A DNA stretch of 64,000 nucleotides from Streptomyces sp. NBC_00102 (lineage in GTDB: Bacteria; Actinomycetota; Actinomycetes; Streptomycetales; Streptomycetaceae): positions 2,728,001 through 2,792,000 of the forward strand of contig NZ_JAPEMC010000001.1 of assembly GCF_026343115.1 (NCBI RefSeq). The letters run 5' to 3'. Positions within the stretch are counted from its first letter, which is position 1, and every line of letters begins with the position of its first letter. This document shows, piece by piece, positions 27,635 through 35,374 of this stretch. The position numbers and the translations under genes are program-made. The notes beneath the pieces are model-generated. The model ran no database searches and was not told the DNA's origin. It saw only the letters and a list, made by a program, of their open reading frames with translations.

Positions 27635-28624
27635 CTAACGGCCCCGTACGCGGCGGGCGGCGGCCACCAGCTCGGCGGGCAGTCCGGGGCCCGCGCACGC
27701 GTGGTCGATCAGCAGGTCCCGGTAGGAGCGGTTCGGCATGTCCGGTGCCAGCGCGACGAGTTCGGCCAGGTCGGCGGACGAACCGGTGAGCCGTGCCCGG
27801 TAGGCGGCCCCGGCCGCGCGCAGGGTCGGCTCGGCCGGCTCGTGTTCCAGGCCCTGGTCGATCAACCGGACCGCGGTGGCGAAGTCGCCCTGCTCGACCC
27901 GTAGATCGGCCAGGTCGAGATGGAGCGACCAGTTGGCGGGGTCCAGGGCGAGGGCGCGCTTCAGCGCCGCCTCGTTCTGTTCGGGGTTGCCCACCTTGCG
28001 CCAGGTGCCCGCGCGGACGACCTCCGTGAGCATGGTCCGCTCGACGGAGTCCGCCCGGTCGCAGAGGGCGAACGAGGCGTCGGTGAGACCGCAGGTCCGC
28101 AGGAATATCGCCAGCTTGGCCAGGGCGTCCGGCGACGGCCGACGGGCCTCGGCCGTGATCGCGTCGACGGCCCGGAACCAGGGGCGGAACCGCTCGCGCA
28201 TGGGCTCGGTGTCCAGGTCATGGCCGTAGTCCGTCGTCCGCATCGCGGCCTCGGCCAGCGCGTCGGCGCTCACCGCGTCCAGGAACCGCGCGTCGCCGAA
28301 CCAAGGGGCCGAGGCCCACGCCACCTCGGGCCGCACCCCGGTGACCGAGCCGATCGCCTGCGCGGCGCCGTCCATGTCCCCGTCGAGGAAGCAGACGTAC
28401 GACTGCGCCAGTACGCACCTCAGGGTGTGCGCACCCCGGACGACCCCGGCCAGCTCCGAGGGCCGGTCGCGCCACAACTCCGCCAGGACGGCGTACGGTT
28501 CGGGGCTCTCGGGTGCGGCCGCCATGGCACCCGCCAGATGGTGCACGGCCGCCTCGGTGCTGCCCCCGCAGTGCGCCAGCACCTGCGCGATACCAACTCC
28601 GGCCGTCACCAATTGATTCGACAT
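27635..28624 (-). CDS. TPR-containing protein
   Basis: A protein of 329 residues starting MSNQLVTAGVGIAQVLAHC. It is alpha-helical with tetratricopeptide-like repeats: AVHHLAGAMAAAPESPEPYAVLAELW, read in pieces, and near the C-terminus NEAALKRALALDPANWSLHL then DLADLRVEQGDFATAVRLID. No catalytic domain is visible, so it is probably a scaffold or protein-binding factor in the cytoplasm. ATG 28624 was preferred to an upstream ATG at 28687 because the upstream part is basic and non-conserved in look. Confidence 0.75.
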   Translation of the reverse strand: MSNQLVTAGVGIAQVLAHCGGSTEAAVHHLAGAMAAAPESPEPYAVLAELWRDRPSELAGVVRGAHTLRCVLAQSYVCFLDGDMDGAAQAIGSVTGVRPEVAWASAPWFGDARFLDAVSADALAEAAMRTTDYGHDLDTEPMRERFRPWFRAVDAITAEARRPSPDALAKLAIFLRTCGLTDASFALCDRADSVERTMLTEVVRAGTWRKVGNPEQNEAALKRALALDPANWSLHLDLADLRVEQGDFATAVRLIDQGLEHEPAEPTLRAAGAAYRARLTGSSADLAELVALAPDMPNRSYRDLLIDHACAGPGLPAELVAAARRVRGR

Positions 28625-28762
28625 CGCACGAGGGTAACGCCGCCCGGGCCACCCTCCGTCCGGCCGGTCCCACCGGGACGGCCGCACACCTCACGCCACG
28701 GCCGGCGGCGGGAGTTGGGGGGCGGGGTCATGCATCACGTCTCCGGTCCCGAGCGGTAGACA

Positions 28763-28781
28763 CCGGGGACCATGTCCCCGG
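28763..28781. terminator. short perfect hairpin between two minus-strand genes
   Basis: CCGGGGAC-CAT-GTCCCCGG is a perfect 8-bp stem with a three-base loop, 17 bases beyond the stop of the minus-strand gene that ends at 28798. It may terminate that gene or act as an operator for the TPR gene. Confidence 0.5.
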
Positions 28782-28797
28782 ACGAGCCCGGGAACCG

Positions 28798-29220
28798 TCA
28801 GTGTTCACGCACTCGGGCCCGCCACCAGTGCATCGCCATCCACTCGGGCCACCACTCGCCGTAGGGTTCCGGCAGGGTGCGGCGTTCGAGTTCCGCGTCT
28901 ATGCGCGCGACCAATCGGCCCAAGTCCCTCTTGGCCCCGGGCGGAAGGTGCAGCATCGCCTGTTCCAGATCGTCGCGCGCATCTGCCGCCCCCGGCGATT
29001 CGAAGTCGTCGTGGTCCAGCCAGCGTCCGCACCGCTCGAAAGTCCGCTCGAAAAACGAGAGCGCCTCGGCGACCGCGTCGCGGTGCATCTCCTGGTCTTC
29101 CACCCGGCGGATCGCCGCACGGGTCCGCGCGGAGACACCGGGCACTTTCAGGGCCGCCGGGTACTGCCCTCGTGGTCGCCATCGCTCCGCGCGAACGGCC
29201 TTGGGACGCCTACGCGGCAT
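28798..29220 (-). CDS. Hypothetical helical protein
   Basis: A protein of 140 residues. After a basic N-terminus (MPRRRPKAVRAERWRPRGQ) the rest is helical: EDQEMHRDAVAEALSFFER, HDDFESPGAADARDDLEQAM, LPPGAKRDLGRLVARIDAEL and WWPEWMAMHWWRARV. No family recognised. The high tryptophan content at the C-terminus is notable. The start may be further in, at the methionine of EMHRD. Confidence 0.6.
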   Translation of the reverse strand: MPRRRPKAVRAERWRPRGQYPAALKVPGVSARTRAAIRRVEDQEMHRDAVAEALSFFERTFERCGRWLDHDDFESPGAADARDDLEQAMLHLPPGAKRDLGRLVARIDAELERRTLPEPYGEWWPEWMAMHWWRARVREH

Positions 29221-29330
29221 CGCCCTTTCGGATCATCATGAGGTCATGCTGGCACGACTGGGCACCTGCGTGCATCCGCATTGAAGCGCCCCGCAGCAAG
29301 GACCGTTCAGGCCGTGGGCCCCACGAGGCT

Positions 29331-29380
29331 GAGGCGAGGCGGGCCGAGGCGAGGCGAGGCGAGGCGAGGCGAGGCGAGGC
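29331..29380. repeat. GAGGC pentanucleotide repeat
   Basis: Two copies of GAGGC at 29331-29340, then seven uninterrupted copies at 29346-29380. It lies 70 bases upstream of the DUF1877 start, so a copy-number change could alter its promoter or leader. Confidence 0.9.
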
Positions 29381-29453
29381 GACGGCCGGACTCCGTCCGT
29401 GCCGACCGGCCCTCCGATCGTCTCCCCGGCCCCGTCGGGCATGCTGTCCCGCC

Positions 29454-29918
29454 ATGGGCATCACAGTCGAGTTGACGAGAGTGGGACCTGAGGCCGCGCG
29501 GTCGGCGATCGCAGGAGATGAATGGCCCGATCCGGAGACGCGCGAGGGGGAGAGCTTCGGGGCGTTCTGTTCGCTGGACAAGGCGTGGGGCGCGATCCAG
29601 TGGCTGCTGGGCGCCGCCGGTTGTCCTGTCGACCCGGTGCTGGGGACGCCGTTCCTCGAAGACGGATCCTTCGACTACGCGCCTCCGGGCGTGCTGACCG
29701 CCGAGGAAGTGACCCGGGCGTCGGCCTTCCTCGGCGCCCTGGACTTCGACACCCTGGCGGACTTCGCCGACGAGGACGCCATGGACGAGGACTCCGTCTA
29801 CCCGACCGGCCTCGACAGGCAAGGCGCCGAGGAGCTGCGCGACCACTACGCCGATGTGCGGGCCTTCTACGAAGCCGCCGCACGGGCCCAGCAGTGGGTG
29901 CTCACCCTGATGCGCTGA
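29454..29918 (+). CDS. DUF1877 family protein (YfbM-like)
   Basis: A protein of 154 residues with the DUF1877 pattern: FCSLDKAWGAIQWLLGA (the family's D-K-x-W-x-x-x-H/Q-x-L-L helix), TPFLEDGSFDYAPPGVLTAE, and a C-terminal helix DHYADVRAFYEAAARAQQWV. Structures of this family are known but no function is assigned. ATG 29454 is used. Upstream lies the GAGGC microsatellite. Confidence 0.85.
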   Translation: MGITVELTRVGPEAARSAIAGDEWPDPETREGESFGAFCSLDKAWGAIQWLLGAAGCPVDPVLGTPFLEDGSFDYAPPGVLTAEEVTRASAFLGALDFDTLADFADEDAMDEDSVYPTGLDRQGAEELRDHYADVRAFYEAAARAQQWVLTLMR

Positions 29919-30024
29919 ACGGGGCGGAGGGGCCCGCCTGCTCACCCGGGATCCCCCGGCCTCGCACCGGAGGGCGAGTTGGCCATCCCCCTCCCTCATG
30001 TCGCTTTCACCGAGCGGGGGTTGG

Positions 30025-30777
30025 TCAGGCCACGGGCTCCGCGGGGCGGCGGGAGGGCGGGCCGAAGCGGACCGGGACTCCGGGCGCGTACAGGACGCTG
30101 ACCGGCGGCCCCTCGGGGGCGGGGAGTCCGGCCGCGGTCACCAGGCTCTCGTCGCAGTGGAGGAGTTCCGCGCGGTGCAGGGGCCAGCGCGGGTGGGTGT
30201 TCGGCAGGTGGAGCGACCGGCCGCGGAACGCGGTGTGCAGGCCCCAGCGGGCCGTGAGGAAGTGCTCCAGCTCCGTGGGCCGCTCTATCGGGTCGCCGAT
30301 CCGCACGGTTATCCGGCTGTGCGCGCCCCGGGGCCCGGGCAGGCGGCGGCGCGAGGCGTAGGCGAGCGTGGTTCCGTCCTGGCTGACGCTCATCTTCGAC
30401 CAGACGTAGGGCAGCCGGAACATCATCCGCCCCAGGGCCACGGGGAGCAGCCGGGAGGCGTCGAGCGAGCGGAACACGACCCCGCGCCGGCCGTGCTCGT
30501 CCACGGAGTACAGGCGGACGTTGGTCTCCGGGAAGGAGCCGAGGTAGGGGATGCCGGGCAGCCCGAGCCATCCCACCCGGTGCATGCGGAAGGCGATGAG
30601 GCCGACGTACGTCACTCCGTCGATGGTGTCCGGCCGGGTCCCCGGAGGCAGCAGCGGGGCTACGACGGCGGGGTCGACGGCCCAGTGGAGAAAGGCGAGG
30701 TCCAGCCAGGACTGGGTGAGCAGGGTGGGGCCGTGCACGGGCGGCGGGTCGGCCAGTACGGGTTGCTGCTGCGGCAC
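30025..30777 (-). CDS. DUF2071 family protein (YqjF-like)
   Basis: A protein of 250 residues. Family marks seen: LTQSWLDLAFLHWAVDPAVV, YVGLIAFRMHRVGWLGLPGI, FPETNVRLYSVDEHGRRGVV, FRSLDASRLLPVALGRMMF and the late HRAELLHCDESLV. DUF2071 is an acetoacetate-decarboxylase-like fold whose activity is unknown. The GTG at 30777 has AGGAG about six bases upstream, which decides the start; the long extension further upstream is low complexity. Confidence 0.85.
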   Translation of the reverse strand: MPQQQPVLADPPPVHGPTLLTQSWLDLAFLHWAVDPAVVAPLLPPGTRPDTIDGVTYVGLIAFRMHRVGWLGLPGIPYLGSFPETNVRLYSVDEHGRRGVVFRSLDASRLLPVALGRMMFRLPYVWSKMSVSQDGTTLAYASRRRLPGPRGAHSRITVRIGDPIERPTELEHFLTARWGLHTAFRGRSLHLPNTHPRWPLHRAELLHCDESLVTAAGLPAPEGPPVSVLYAPGVPVRFGPPSRRPAEPVA

Positions 30778-30895
30778 GGGGGCTCCTGCCCTGGGGGACT
30801 GCGGTGGACCGGCGAGAGGAGGACGACCAGAACAATCGTTCGCCGGTCCCGTCCACCGTACGAGGGGCCGGGCCCCGGCCGGGGGGTCTGGAGCC

Positions 30896-30980
30896 GGAAC
30901 CGTGGCAGGACTCACAGCGAGGAGGAGCGAACCCGTGGCAGGGCTCACTCCGGCGGAGGCGAACCCGTGGCAGGGCTCAC
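30896..30980. repeat. three direct repeats of about 20 bp at 32-33-bp spacing
   Basis: GAACCCGTGGCAGGGCTCAC occurs at 30929-30948 and 30961-30980. A variant, GGAACCGTGGCAGGACTCAC, is at 30896-30915, and a weaker fourth partial copy follows near 30995. They fill the 299-base gap (30778-31076) between two minus-strand genes; I see no gene in it. Confidence 0.85.
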
Positions 30981-31076
30981 ACCGACGCGGCAAAGAACCG
31001 CCGGGGCTCACACCTGCGGCAGCTCCCGTACGGTGCGCACCCCGCCCCGCCCGCCGCCCTCCACCTGCCGTCCGCC

Positions 31077-32060
31077 TCACTCCCCCGGCAGCGGCTCCGC
31101 GCGGGCCGTGTCCAACAACGTCCTCTGGTCTGCGGTGAGTTCGACGTCCACCGCCTCCAGGGCCTCGTCCAGCTGCCCGAAGGTGGAGACGCCGATCACG
31201 GGCAGCACCACCGGGTCCCCGCCGAGCAGCCAGGCGTACACCACCTGGTTGACCGTGGCACCGCTCTCCGCCGCCACCTGCCGAAGGGCCGCCAACTGAC
31301 GGTGCGAGACGGGGTGGTCGTAGGGGGCGGGCAGCGGTTTGGCGGGGTTGGAGTAGGCGCCGTCGAGCAGCGCCGTGTAGGCGAGCAGGGTCAGCCCGGG
31401 CCGGCGGCGCACCTCGGCGAGGACCGCGTCGTCGGCGTACCGCTGGACCCCGAAGTCCGTACCGGGCAGGGGGCGGAGGTACGTGTGACGCTGCTGGAGC
31501 GCGACGGCGCCGGGCAGACCGAGTGCGGTGGCGGTCTCCTCGCCGGTGCGCAGCCGTTCGGCGGTCAGGTTGCTGACGCCCGCCATGCCGACCGTCCCGT
31601 CGGCGATCAGCTCGCCGAAGACGCGCACGGTCTCCTCCTGCGGGGTGGCCGGGTCGTCCACGTGCCGGTAGAGAAGGTCCACCCGGTCGGTGCCGAGGCG
31701 TTCGAGGCTGCCCTTGAGGGCGGCGCGTACGGCGGGGGCCGAGAGGCCTTCCAGGATGTCCTGCGACCGGTCCGTGCCGACCGGGCCGACGGGCCGGCCG
31801 CCGAGCTTGCTCGCGAGGATCACCTCGTCCCGGTTGCCGCGTCGGGCGAACCAGCGGCCGAGCAGGGTCTCGCTCTCGTCGCCCGTACGACCGTCGATCC
31901 AGAAGCAGTAGTTGTCGGCCGTGTCGATGAAGTTGCCGCCGCGCTCGACGAATCGGTCGAGCAGGGCGAAGGACGTCTCTTCGTCGATCCGGGCTCCGAA
32001 GGGCATGGCCCCCAGGCAGAGCGCGCTGACGTTCCGGTCACCGATGCGGTGGTGGCGCAC
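31077..32060 (-). CDS. Aldo/keto reductase
   Basis: A protein of 327 residues with the catalytic tetrad visible: Asp and Tyr in FIDTADNYCFW, Lys in ASKLGG and His in LLYRHVDDP. An NADPH-binding C-terminal region contains VIGVSTFGQLDEAL. GTG 32060 was chosen for a GAGGAG site six to seven bases upstream; a longer start at 32102 would cover the divergent promoter. It reduces carbonyl compounds with NADPH in the cytoplasm, substrate unknown. It is divergent from a MerR regulator, with a perfect palindrome in between. Confidence 0.92.
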   Translation of the reverse strand: MRHHRIGDRNVSALCLGAMPFGARIDEETSFALLDRFVERGGNFIDTADNYCFWIDGRTGDESETLLGRWFARRGNRDEVILASKLGGRPVGPVGTDRSQDILEGLSAPAVRAALKGSLERLGTDRVDLLYRHVDDPATPQEETVRVFGELIADGTVGMAGVSNLTAERLRTGEETATALGLPGAVALQQRHTYLRPLPGTDFGVQRYADDAVLAEVRRRPGLTLLAYTALLDGAYSNPAKPLPAPYDHPVSHRQLAALRQVAAESGATVNQVVYAWLLGGDPVVLPVIGVSTFGQLDEALEAVDVELTADQRTLLDTARAEPLPGE

Positions 32061-32102
32061 AGGATTCTCCTCAGGTCTGGGCTGGTCGGGATCCACGCTC
32101 AC

Positions 32103-32122
32103 ATCCGGAGCGCGCTCCGGAT
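32103..32122. promoter_or_regulatory. perfect 20-bp palindrome between the aldo/keto reductase and merR genes
   Basis: ATCCGGAGCGCGCTCCGGAT is a perfect inverted repeat (two 10-base arms) in the 133-base divergent region. Position and length fit a MerR operator, and MerR regulators commonly control a divergent gene. Confidence 0.75.
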
Positions 32123-32151
32123 CAAGCCCCGATCACGCGGAAACCCCCGGC

Positions 32152-32190
32152 GGCACCGGCGGCACCAGCGGCACCGGCGGCACCGGCGGC
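32152..32190. repeat. 9-bp GGCACCGGC tandem repeat before merR
   Basis: Four copies of GGCACCGGC (one with an A) plus a partial one end just before the MerR start codon, so they would be in its leader or promoter. Confidence 0.8.
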
Positions 32191-32193
32191 AGA

Positions 32194-32616
32194 ATGGCCC
32201 GCATGGAACCGGATCCGGTGAACGACGCGTTGCTGACGCCTGCCGAGACCGCCGCGGAGTCGGGGTTCAGCCTGGACACCCTGCGCTACTACGACCGCAT
32301 CGGCCTGCTGGGCCCGGTGGCCCGCTCGGCGAGCGGTCACCGGCGCTACTCGCCCGGTGACCTGGAGTGGCTCTCGATACTGCGCTGTCTGCGGGAGACG
32401 GGCATGCCCATAGCGGACATGCGGAGTTACACGGAGCTGGCCAAGGCCGGCGACGGGACCGTGCGGCAGCGGCTGGAGGCGTTGGAGGCGCACGACGCCG
32501 AAGTGGAAAAGCGGCTGGCCTCCCTTCTCCGTCAGCGTGCGCACTTGAAGGAGAAAATCGCCTACTACCGGTCACTGGACAGCGAGGAAAGCGCCGACCG
32601 CGCCCCGGACGACTGA
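32194..32616 (+). CDS. MerR family transcriptional regulator
   Basis: A protein of 140 residues. The MerR helix-turn-helix and wing are clear: TPAETAAESGFSLDTLRYYD, RIGLLGPVARSASGHRRYSP, then GDLEWLSILRCLRETGMPIA and DMRSYTELAKAG. A coiled-coil dimerisation helix (RLEALEAHDAEVEKRLASLL) follows. There is no long effector domain or cysteine set, so a metal ligand is unlikely. The divergent aldo/keto reductase is its probable target, a common pairing. A start at 32203 is possible. Confidence 0.9.
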   Translation: MARMEPDPVNDALLTPAETAAESGFSLDTLRYYDRIGLLGPVARSASGHRRYSPGDLEWLSILRCLRETGMPIADMRSYTELAKAGDGTVRQRLEALEAHDAEVEKRLASLLRQRAHLKEKIAYYRSLDSEESADRAPDD

Positions 32617-32899
32617 TGCGGGGATCCGTGGCGAAAAACGCGGCCGGTCATAGCGAAGTGTCAAGTTGTCGTTACGTGGCGTGCGTTGTGAGTAAAGAAA
32701 CCTCTCGGATACCGTTATTCCTCTGGTTGAGATTGCTCCGATCACAGGATGGTCACTAAAGTCAGGGCTCGAACCTTCGCACGACCGACCACCCGCCCGG
32801 GTGACAGCGAAGCGCCGTCGTGTCCGTGACGTGCCGGGAGCCAGGGATTCAGCTCCCCAGCGGCCCGGTGGGCGGCTCGATGAGAAGGAGCTCGCCTCC

Positions 32900-33928
32900 G
32901 TGGCGTCCCACCGTCGTCCCAAGTCGCCGAGCCGCGCCCGCGTGACCGTGCTCACCGCCACCGCGGCCGCCGCTGTCGCGCTGACCTCCCAGGCGGCCCA
33001 CGCCGACCCCAAGCCGACCAAGGCAGAGGTCAAGGCGCAGGTCGACAAGCTGTACCAGGAGGCCGAGAAGTCCAGCGAGAAGTACAACGGCGCCAAGGAG
33101 CAGCAGGACAAGCTCAAGAAGGAAGTCGACGCGATCCAGGACAAGGTCGCGCGCGAGCAGGACGAGCTGAACACCCTGCGCGACGAACTCGGCTCGATCG
33201 CCACCTCGCAGTACCGCAGCGGCGGCATCGACCCCTCCATCCAGCTCTTCTTCTCCTCGGACCCGGACGACTTCCTCGACCAGGCCTCGGCCCTGGACAG
33301 CCTCACCGCCAAGCAGGCCGAATCGCTGGAGAAGATCCAGGCCAAGCAGCGCACCCTCGCCCAGGAGCGCAAAGAGGCCCAGGGCAAGCTCAGCGAACTC
33401 GCCGAGGTGCGCGAGGCGCTCGGCAAGAACAAGAAGGCGTCGCAGAGCAAGCTCGCCGCCGCCCAGCATCTGCTGAACACCCTGACCGCCGCCGAGCGCG
33501 CCGAGATCGCCGCGAAGGAGCTGCGCGCCAGCCGCGACGCCGGGTCCCGCGTCGAACTCGGCAACGAGGTCCCGGCGTCCGCCGTCGGAGCCGCCGCGCT
33601 CCAGGCCGCCTCGACGCGGATCGGCATGCCGTACTCGCACTCCGTCACCACGGGCCCCAACTCGTTCGACTGCTCGGGCCTGACCCAGTGGGCGTACCAC
33701 CAGGCCGGTGTCGAGATCACCCGCACCACGTACACCCAGATCAATCAGGGCACCCGCATCGGGCAGAGCCAGCTGAAGCCCGGCGACCTGGTCTTCTTCA
33801 ACGGCAACGAGCACGTCGGCCTGTACGCAGGCGGCGGCCAGGTGCTGCACGCCCCCTACCCGGGCGCCTACGTCCGGTACGAGTCGATGAGCACCATCGG
33901 CAGCTTCTACGGAGCGGTCCGCATCTGA
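32900..33928 (+). CDS. Secreted NlpC/P60 peptidoglycan endopeptidase with coiled coil
   Basis: A protein of 342 residues. A signal peptide (ARVTVLTATAAAAVALTSQA, cut near AHA-DPKP) precedes a long coiled coil (about residues 40-215, rich in Lys, Glu and Gln). The C-terminal NlpC/P60 domain has the catalytic Cys in NSFDCSGLTQWAY, the His in NEHVGLYAGG and a third residue in VLHAPYPGAYV. It would cut stem peptides in peptidoglycan outside the cell. GTG 32900 was chosen for GAAGGAG nine bases upstream; the 280-base leader before it has no gene. Confidence 0.93.
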   Translation: MASHRRPKSPSRARVTVLTATAAAAVALTSQAAHADPKPTKAEVKAQVDKLYQEAEKSSEKYNGAKEQQDKLKKEVDAIQDKVAREQDELNTLRDELGSIATSQYRSGGIDPSIQLFFSSDPDDFLDQASALDSLTAKQAESLEKIQAKQRTLAQERKEAQGKLSELAEVREALGKNKKASQSKLAAAQHLLNTLTAAERAEIAAKELRASRDAGSRVELGNEVPASAVGAAALQAASTRIGMPYSHSVTTGPNSFDCSGLTQWAYHQAGVEITRTTYTQINQGTRIGQSQLKPGDLVFFNGNEHVGLYAGGGQVLHAPYPGAYVRYESMSTIGSFYGAVRI

Positions 33929-33985
33929 TCCCGACGCGGCACCCGATACCGACGCCGTACCCGATCCCGACGCCGGGGGCAGACC

Positions 33986-34354
33986 ATGCGGTCCATGCGG
34001 GGCAGAGGATGCGGCGTCGGCGCGGTGTCCGGCTTCCTCGCCGCGGCGGTCGCCGAGGTTCTCATCGGCAGGGCGTGGCGCACCTGCGACGTCGGCGTGA
34101 ACGCGGCCGCCGACTCGTATGCGCTGGCCCTCCTCTTCGTCCCGCTCTGGCTCGTCGGCGCCCTGTGCTGGGTGCTGCCGTACGGGCTGCTGGGCCGGCG
34201 GTTCCACGCCGGGTGGCCGATCGCGGCAGGTGCCGCCGCAACCCTCTTCCTCATCTGGTTCGCGGCCACCTGGCTGGGGATGCCCGACGACTACCCGTCG
34301 CCGTACTGCGTGGACAACGTGCCGGGATGGTGGCCGGCGTGGATTCCCTCCTGA
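33986..34354 (+). CDS. Small membrane protein
   Basis: A protein of 122 residues with three hydrophobic segments: VGAVSGFLAAAVAEVLIG, YALALLFVPLWLVGALCWVL and PIAAGAAATLFLIWFAATWL. The C-terminus DDYPSPYCVDNVPGWWPAW probably faces outside. Not recognised. It starts 57 bases after the NlpC/P60 gene, so it might be co-transcribed. Its 3' end overlaps a possible convergent small gene. Confidence 0.7.
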   Translation: MRSMRGRGCGVGAVSGFLAAAVAEVLIGRAWRTCDVGVNAAADSYALALLFVPLWLVGALCWVLPYGLLGRRFHAGWPIAAGAAATLFLIWFAATWLGMPDDYPSPYCVDNVPGWWPAWIPS

Positions 34355-34494
34355 ACGCGGCCGTCCGCCGCGCGAAAGACGAACGTCGTGTCGCCGTCCT
34401 TCGCGGTCGCCACCTCGCGCAGTTCCGCCGCGGTCGGCTCCAGCTTCGAGCTCTTCGGCCGGGCGTTTTCGGTGAAGATCCCGCACTCTCTCAC
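34291..34494 (-). CDS. Possible small protein, convergent and overlapping
   Basis: A protein of 67 residues from GTG 34494, reading V-R-E-C-G-I-F-T-E-N-A-R-P-K and then KLEPTAAELREVATAKDGD, TTFVFRAADGRVQEGIHA. Third codon positions are nearly all G or C and the composition looks natural in the part outside the overlap. It overlaps the end of the small membrane protein gene by 64 bases on the opposite strand. No Shine-Dalgarno site is seen, so a leaderless start would be needed. Confidence 0.45.
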   Translation of the reverse strand: MRECGIFTENARPKSSKLEPTAAELREVATAKDGDTTFVFRAADGRVQEGIHAGHHPGTLSTQYGDG

Positions 34495-34508
34495 GTAAGG
34501 CGAAACAC

Positions 34509-34877
34509 ATGTCGATAGACGACTACACCGGTGGCGCTTCGAAGGATTCGGGCGTTCTGGTCGTGACGACCAACGACGTCCCGGGCCACGAGGTGACCCA
34601 GGTGATCGGTGAGGTGTTCGGCCTCACCGTCCGCTCCCGCAACATCGGTTCCCAACTGGGCGCCGGCCTCAAGTCGGTGATCGGCGGCGAGCTGAAGGGC
34701 CTCACCAAGACCCTGGTGCAGACCCGCAACGAGGCCATGGCGCGCCTCGTCGAGGCGGCCAAGGCCGGCGGCGCCAACGCCGTGCTGGCGATGCGCTTCG
34801 ACGTGACCTCGGCCGCCGACGTCGGCACCGAAGTCTGCGCCTACGGAACGGCCGCGGTCATCGCCCCGAAGGCCTGA
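34509..34877 (+). CDS. YbjQ family protein (UPF0145)
   Basis: A protein of 122 residues. YbjQ marks seen: VLVVTTNDVPGHEVTQVIGE, VFGLTVRSRNIGSQLGAGLK, TLVQTRNEAMARLVEAAKAG and GANAVLAMRFDVTS, ending EVCAYGTAAVI. The family forms pentameric beta-alpha assemblies of unknown function, sometimes called heavy-metal-binding by fold. ATG 34509 follows an AAGGCG site. Confidence 0.92.
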   Translation: MSIDDYTGGASKDSGVLVVTTNDVPGHEVTQVIGEVFGLTVRSRNIGSQLGAGLKSVIGGELKGLTKTLVQTRNEAMARLVEAAKAGGANAVLAMRFDVTSAADVGTEVCAYGTAAVIAPKA

Positions 34878-34942
34878 CGACGGCCGGCCGCCCGGCCGGG
34901 AGAAGGTGACCGCGCGCCACGCCTCTGCGCCTCCGCGCCCCT

Positions 34943-35040
34943 GAGCTCCTGGGCTCCTGGGCTCCTGGGCTCCTGGGCTCCTGGGCTCCTGCGTTTCTGA
35001 GCTCCTGCGCTCCTGGGCTCCTGCGCTCCCGCGCTTCTGG
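34943..35040. repeat. GCTCCTGGG minisatellite
   Basis: About ten tandem 9-bp units of GCTCCTGGG and variants (GCTCCTGCG, GTTTCTGA) lie in the 494-base gap 34878-35371. That gap has no recognisable gene: long open frames across it are low-complexity products of the repeat. Its right end holds the cellulase promoter. Confidence 0.85.
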
Positions 35041-35319
35041 CGACACGGCCACCGCCTCCCGCCGGGCGCCGCCTCCGACCCGTCCCCACCGGTCCCGCCC
35101 CCGCCCGCCGACGCGCGGCCGAGGGCGGGACCGCGTCCGTATCCGCCGCCGAGCACCGGGCGACGACCGCCCGAAGGCACCCGCCCGAACGGTTGAAGTC
35201 GATCAACTCCGCTGCCCACACGCCGCGTTCAGGCGAAGCGCTTCACCCACCGCCGACGCAACAAACCCTGTCCTCCGTCTTGTCACCCTCTCCCGGCCGC
35301 CCCTACAGTCCCCCACGGA

Positions 35320-35333
35320 TGGGAGCGCTCCCA
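35320..35333. promoter_or_regulatory. CebR box
   Basis: TGGGAGCGCTCCCA is a perfect 14-bp palindrome identical to the well-known cellulose-utilisation operator of Streptomyces, bound by the LacI-type repressor CebR and released by cello-oligosaccharides. It lies 41 bases before the cellulase start codon. Confidence 0.93.
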
Positions 35334-35374
35334 CGGCATCCCCACCACCTTCCCCCACTGCCCGAAGGGACATG

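Noticed and set aside
32617..32899. Possible cyclic di-AMP (ydaO) riboswitch before the NlpC/P60 gene
   Set aside because: Cell-wall hydrolase genes of Streptomyces often have one, but the conserved GCGGGGGACC and GGGGTGAAT-like elements are not present in this leader. A covariance-model search would decide.
34878..35371. Open frames with repeated QEPRSPGA-like peptides
   Set aside because: They come from the GCTCCTGGG minisatellite and have no start signal or homology-like content.
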